Assembly: GCA_037445875.1 (NCBI GenBank)
Contig: JBBIJR010000113.1
Span: forward strand, 1 to 7,856
Length of the DNA stretch: 7,856 nucleotides
Source: JBBIJR01 sp037445875
GTDB lineage: Bacteria > CLD3 > SB21
Direction of reading: 5' to 3'
The notes beneath the pieces are model-generated. The model was not told the origin of the DNA. It searched no databases and saw only the letters and a program-made list of their open reading frames with translations. This document shows, piece by piece, positions 4,787 to 7,856 of the stretch; position 1 is the first letter of the stretch, and the number at the start of each line of letters is the position of its first letter. The position numbers were made by a program, and so were the translations under genes.

Positions 4787-6031
4787 ATGAACGTACTCGT
4801 ACTCAACTCCGGCAGTTCGTCAGTCAAGTTCCAGGTTGTCGAAACCGACCTGGATCTGATCGCAAAGGACGCCGACAAGCGGCTCGCATCCGGCATCATC
4901 GAACGGATCGGCAGCGAAGCCATCATAACCTTCAAGGCGGAGGGAAGCCCCGCCATCAAGCAAACCGCTCCGATGCGGGACCACAGAGCCGCCGTGGACC
5001 GCATCATCAAGTGGATCATTTCGAAAGACTCCAACATCGCCAACATCAAGTCGCTCAAGGACATCCACGCCGTCGGACACCGGGTCGTGCACGGAGGGGA
5101 GAAGTTCACCCAGTCCATCCTGCTCACCGACCGAGTCATCCGCGAGATCGAAGACTGCATCGAACTCGCGCCGCTGCACAATCCGGCCAATCTCAAGGGT
5201 ATCTATGCCATCGACGAGATCTTCGGAAGCGGGATACCCCAGGTGGCCGTCTTCGACACGGCCTTCCATCATACGATGCCCGAACAAGCTTACCTGTACG
5301 CCATCCCCTACCAGTTCTACCGTCGCTACAAGGTGCGGCGTTACGGGTTCCACGGAACATCACACCGATACGTGGCCTACCGCTATCGCGTACTCAACGG
5401 CCTCCCGCGGGAGAGCGTAAACATCATCACGCTTCACCTCGGAAACGGTTCGTCCGTCTGCGCAATCCGCAAGGGATACTCCGTAGACACTTCGATGGGC
5501 ATGACGCCCCTGGAGGGCCTGGTCATGGGAACGCGCTCCGGAGACGTCGATCCGGCCGTGATACAGTTCCTAACCCTCAAAGAAGGCTATTCTCTCGCCG
5601 AGGTCGAGTCCATGCTCAACAAGCAGTCCGGCCTGCTGGGCATTTCCGGTCTGACCAATGACATGAGAGAATTGATGGCGGAGGCGGACGAACACGACGA
5701 CCGCCGCGCGAAGCTGGCGATCGACATTTTTTGTTATCGCATCACCAAGTATATCGGCGCGTACACGACGGCGCTTGAACAGCCGGGTGCCATCGTTTTC
5801 ACAGGCGGCATCGGAGAAAATGCGCCGAGGATTCGCGAGAAGATCTGTGCAGGACTGGGTTTCTTCGGCGTGCAGACCAACAACGAGAAGAACCAACGTC
5901 TGGTCGGGGGCGGAGAGGGCGCCTTCTCAGAACCGGGTTCCCGTCTGGCTACGTGGGTCATCCCGACCAACGAGGAACTGCTCATCGCAAGGGACACGGT
6001 TCGCTGCATGGAAAAAGCGCCCCTGCCTTAG
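4787..6031 (+). CDS. ackA: Acetate kinase
   Basis: AckA transfers phosphate between ATP and acetate, producing acetyl-phosphate or, in the reverse direction, ATP plus acetate. It normally works with phosphotransacetylase (Pta) in overflow metabolism or acetate activation in the cytoplasm. The protein has 414 residues, slightly longer than the usual 400. It shows the N-terminal ASKHA signature with Asn7 (LNSGSSSVKF), Arg99 in VGHRVVHGG, Asp157 in VFDTAFHH and His189 in GFHGTSHRY. The phosphate-binding LGNGSS is near 218-223, Arg250 is in MGTRSGD, the adenosine motif GGIGEN is at 340-345, and the C-terminal TNEE is at 394-397. These correspond to the substrate-binding and catalytic residues known in archaeal and bacterial acetate kinases. 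The RBS is weak (AGG about nine bases upstream). No pta gene is in the window. The gene stands alone on the plus strand, and its stop codon overlaps that of the convergent DUF1684 gene. Confidence 0.98.
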   Translation: MNVLVLNSGSSSVKFQVVETDLDLIAKDADKRLASGIIERIGSEAIITFKAEGSPAIKQTAPMRDHRAAVDRIIKWIISKDSNIANIKSLKDIHAVGHRVVHGGEKFTQSILLTDRVIREIEDCIELAPLHNPANLKGIYAIDEIFGSGIPQVAVFDTAFHHTMPEQAYLYAIPYQFYRRYKVRRYGFHGTSHRYVAYRYRVLNGLPRESVNIITLHLGNGSSVCAIRKGYSVDTSMGMTPLEGLVMGTRSGDVDPAVIQFLTLKEGYSLAEVESMLNKQSGLLGISGLTNDMRELMAEADEHDDRRAKLAIDIFCYRITKYIGAYTTALEQPGAIVFTGGIGENAPRIREKICAGLGFFGVQTNNEKNQRLVGGGEGAFSEPGSRLATWVIPTNEELLIARDTVRCMEKAPLP

Positions 6032-6702
6032 CGTGAGTGCTCTCGCGTGAACTTCTTTTCCCCCGCTCTGATTGCGACGGATAGGTGGTTTTCCGGGGGC
6101 GGATAAGGACAATTGTAACGGTCGCTGTAGGCGCACCACGGGTTGTACGCCAGATTAAAGTCGAGCAGGAACACGTCCCGCGTGTCCGGAACCGGCTCCA
6201 ATTCCAGGTATCGCCCGGACTCATACGTCTCGCCGCCGCTGGTCGCGTCCTTGAACGGCACAAAGAGATAGTCTTCATGACCCTCGATGGGCGGATCGGG
6301 CTTGAAGACATTCAATCGTTGCGTCCGCTCCCGGTCAAATTCGACATAACCGTATTCGATGTAATGCTTCCACGTACCCCTCGAGGTAAGCATGTCGACG
6401 CGGCGCGGGCTCTCGTAGGGAGTGACCCGAACGAGATAACGGAACGTCGAATCTTCTTCGAAATAACTCAGGCCCGCAAAGGCTGCTTTCAAAGAATCAT
6501 TCAGCGGGGAGTCGCCCGAACGAAAATAAAGGTCCTTGTTCCTACGGATTTCGTCCACGCGATAGGGCGCCGCCACCCCGGCATCGCCGGAACGTTTGCC
6601 GGTGCATCCCGGCAAGATCGCGACAAGGACGAGGACAGCGCGAACTACTCTAGCGGAACCGGATCGGCACGCGCTTCGTGATTGCCCTGAAAACGAGTGC
6701 AT
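6028..6702 (-). CDS. DUF1684 family predicted lipoprotein
   Basis: The protein has 224 residues. A basic, Ser-rich N-terminus is followed by a hydrophobic stretch and the lipobox LPGC near residue 33, so it is probably secreted and lipid-anchored. The mature part matches the DUF1684 pattern: APYRVDEIRRNKDLYF and SPL near its start, AGLSYFEED further on, and the diagnostic C-terminal DFNLAYNPWCAYSDRYNCP followed by PPPENHLSVAIRAGEK. The biochemical role of this family is not established. The ATG at 6702 follows the recN stop after 15 bases, with AGGGG just upstream, so the two genes are probably one transcript. The RBS-to-ATG spacing is short, but no alternative start keeps the signal peptide. 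The TAA at 6030-6028 overlaps the ackA TAG, leaving no intergenic space for terminators. Confidence 0.9.
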   Translation of the reverse strand: MHSFSGQSRSACRSGSARVVRAVLVLVAILPGCTGKRSGDAGVAAPYRVDEIRRNKDLYFRSGDSPLNDSLKAAFAGLSYFEEDSTFRYLVRVTPYESPRRVDMLTSRGTWKHYIEYGYVEFDRERTQRLNVFKPDPPIEGHEDYLFVPFKDATSGGETYESGRYLELEPVPDTRDVFLLDFNLAYNPWCAYSDRYNCPYPPPENHLSVAIRAGEKKFTREHSR

Positions 6703-6717
6703 GGCCCCTTTTCACCC

Positions 6718-7856
6718 TCAGCGCGCGGAAGCCACGAGTTCACGGGCGTTCTTCAGAGCGGTTTCGGTCACGGTTTCCCCACCGAGCAATTTGGCGATCT
6801 CGTGTATTTTTTCTTCACCGGACAGAACACGAATCTGTGTCACGGTGCGGCGTCCGGTTTCCGTCTTGGCTACGGAGAAATGACGCTCCGACATGCTGGC
6901 GATTTGCGGCAGGTGCGTGATGCAAATGACCTGGTGAGACCGGCCCAGAGTGTGCAGGACACGGCCCACGGTCTGTGCGATACGGCCGGAGATACCGACG
7001 TCGATTTCGTCAAAGACCAGGGTCGGGATGTTGTCGGACGCCGCCATCACCGCCTTGAGAGACAGCATGATGCGCGAGATTTCCCCGCCCGACGCAACCT
7101 TGATCAGCGGCTTCACTTCTTCGCCGACGTTGGTGGATAGGAGAAAAGCCACGTCGTCCACCCCTTTGGGGCCGATCCACGCCTCGTGCCCGTCCATCTC
7201 GATGGAAACCCTGCCTGACGGAAGAGGAACCATCGCCGTGGAGAACCGCGCATGAGACATGCCGAGCTGTTTCATCTCTTCGACAATGCGCTTATCCAGC
7301 GCCAGAGCGGCTTTCCTTCTCCTGTTGCGGACCCTTTGAGCTGCTTCGGCATACTTCCTACTCTCTTCCGTCAGTCGATTGCGCAGTTGTTGGAGCTCGT
7401 TGTCGAAGTTGTCATGGAACCGAATCTGCTCGCTGAGTTCCTGCTGTTTGGCCAGGGTATCGTCCAGCGTTCCGTATTTCTTCTTGAGCCTCTGTATCTG
7501 AACCAACCGTTCGCGGATTTCTTCCAATGCCCCCGGATCAAAGTGAATACGATCACGATATTCCCCGATCTGACGAGCAATTTCTTCCAGCATGATGGTG
7601 GCTGTCTGAAATTGTTCCAGAGTTTCCGCAAACCGGCCGTCGATCTCACGGAGCTGATCCAGGCTGCTTTTCAGCCCTGCAAGTGCCTCGAGAACGGACG
7701 ATTCCTGCTCGTACAGGCCGGCGTACACCTTCTCGCTCAGCTCAAACAGCTTTTCGGAACTGCCGGCTATTCGTTCCGCCTGAAGGAGTTCCTCGTCTTC
7801 CTTGGGCCTCGGCGAGACGCTCTGGATCTCTTTTAGCTGATGGGCCAACACGTCGT
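6718..7856 (-). CDS. recN: DNA repair ATPase RecN (partial, N-terminus beyond right edge)
   Basis: RecN is an SMC-like ATPase that acts early in double-strand-break repair and promotes cohesion and recombination between DNA ends. The frame runs to the window edge without a start. The first possible start codon, a GTG at 7851, is internal to the family alignment (DVLAHQLKEI), so about 170 N-terminal residues including Walker A are missing. What remains is the second part of the coiled coil (many heptad-like Leu/Glu/Lys stretches such as ERLVQIQRLKKKYG), then the C-terminal ATPase half. That half contains the ABC signature KVASGGEISRIMLSLKAV, Walker B TLVFDEIDVGISG, and the switch segment ICITHLPQIASM. 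It ends with the typical KLLGGETVTETALKNARELV. The downstream partner is the DUF1684 lipoprotein gene. The promoter lies outside the window, so LexA control cannot be assessed here. Confidence 0.98.
   Translation of the reverse strand, partial: DVLAHQLKEIQSVSPRPKEDEELLQAERIAGSSEKLFELSEKVYAGLYEQESSVLEALAGLKSSLDQLREIDGRFAETLEQFQTATIMLEEIARQIGEYRDRIHFDPGALEEIRERLVQIQRLKKKYGTLDDTLAKQQELSEQIRFHDNFDNELQQLRNRLTEESRKYAEAAQRVRNRRRKAALALDKRIVEEMKQLGMSHARFSTAMVPLPSGRVSIEMDGHEAWIGPKGVDDVAFLLSTNVGEEVKPLIKVASGGEISRIMLSLKAVMAASDNIPTLVFDEIDVGISGRIAQTVGRVLHTLGRSHQVICITHLPQIASMSERHFSVAKTETGRRTVTQIRVLSGEEKIHEIAKLLGGETVTETALKNARELVASAR

Noticed and set aside
7252..7836. Plus-strand frame of 194 codons opposite recN
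   Set aside because: The minus strand encodes the RecN coiled coil continuously. The antisense frame is a by-product of its codon usage.

Overview
The window is ordinary bacterial chromosome, gene-dense and mostly of moderately high GC. Every gene except ackA is on the minus strand. Two genes encode lipoproteins with clear lipoboxes. The LexA is of the self-cleaving type but appears to use an operator unlike the well-known ones. Together these suggest a Gram-negative-type bacterium outside the best-studied phyla, perhaps in or near the FCB group. That placement is a weak inference, because no rRNA or other phylogenetic marker is present.

Layout from left to right. Bases 1-440 (minus) hold the N-terminal part of an unrecognised lipoprotein that runs off the left edge. 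Bases 566-1717 (minus) encode a DinB-type Y-family DNA polymerase. Bases 1941-2684 (minus) encode a DUF5131 (phage Gp37/Gp68-like) three-cysteine protein. Immediately before it in transcription, 2688-3534 (minus) holds its usual partner tcmP, broken here by two single-base frameshifts. Bases 3534-3932 (minus) encode a 132-residue protein I do not recognise, overlapping the tcmP start by one base. Bases 4003-4581 (minus) encode LexA. After a 205-base divergent intergenic region comes acetate kinase, ackA, at 4787-6031 (plus). Its stop codon overlaps that of a convergent DUF1684 lipoprotein gene at 6028-6702 (minus). That gene follows recN, which enters from the right edge (6718-7856, minus, 5' end missing).

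How the genes fit together: lexA, dinB and recN are classic SOS-response genes, so the window is a DNA-damage neighbourhood. Upstream of lexA is a near-consensus sigma-70 promoter placed so that the mRNA would begin at or within a base of the ATG. One copy of a 20-bp palindrome (TACCATAAA-N2-TTTATGGTA) lies between its -35 and -10 elements and a second copy lies 33 bp upstream. This is the strongest candidate for something new here: a LexA operator class I cannot match to the ones I know. The series lexA, unknown gene, tcmP, DUF5131, dinB is co-directional. The AT-richer, partly decayed tcmP-DUF5131 pair looks like a later insertion into an older lexA-unknown-dinB cluster. ackA seems metabolically unrelated and has its own putative promoter. 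No tRNA, rRNA, CRISPR array, insertion sequence or convincing intrinsic terminator was seen, and no gene-free stretch exceeds 300 bases.
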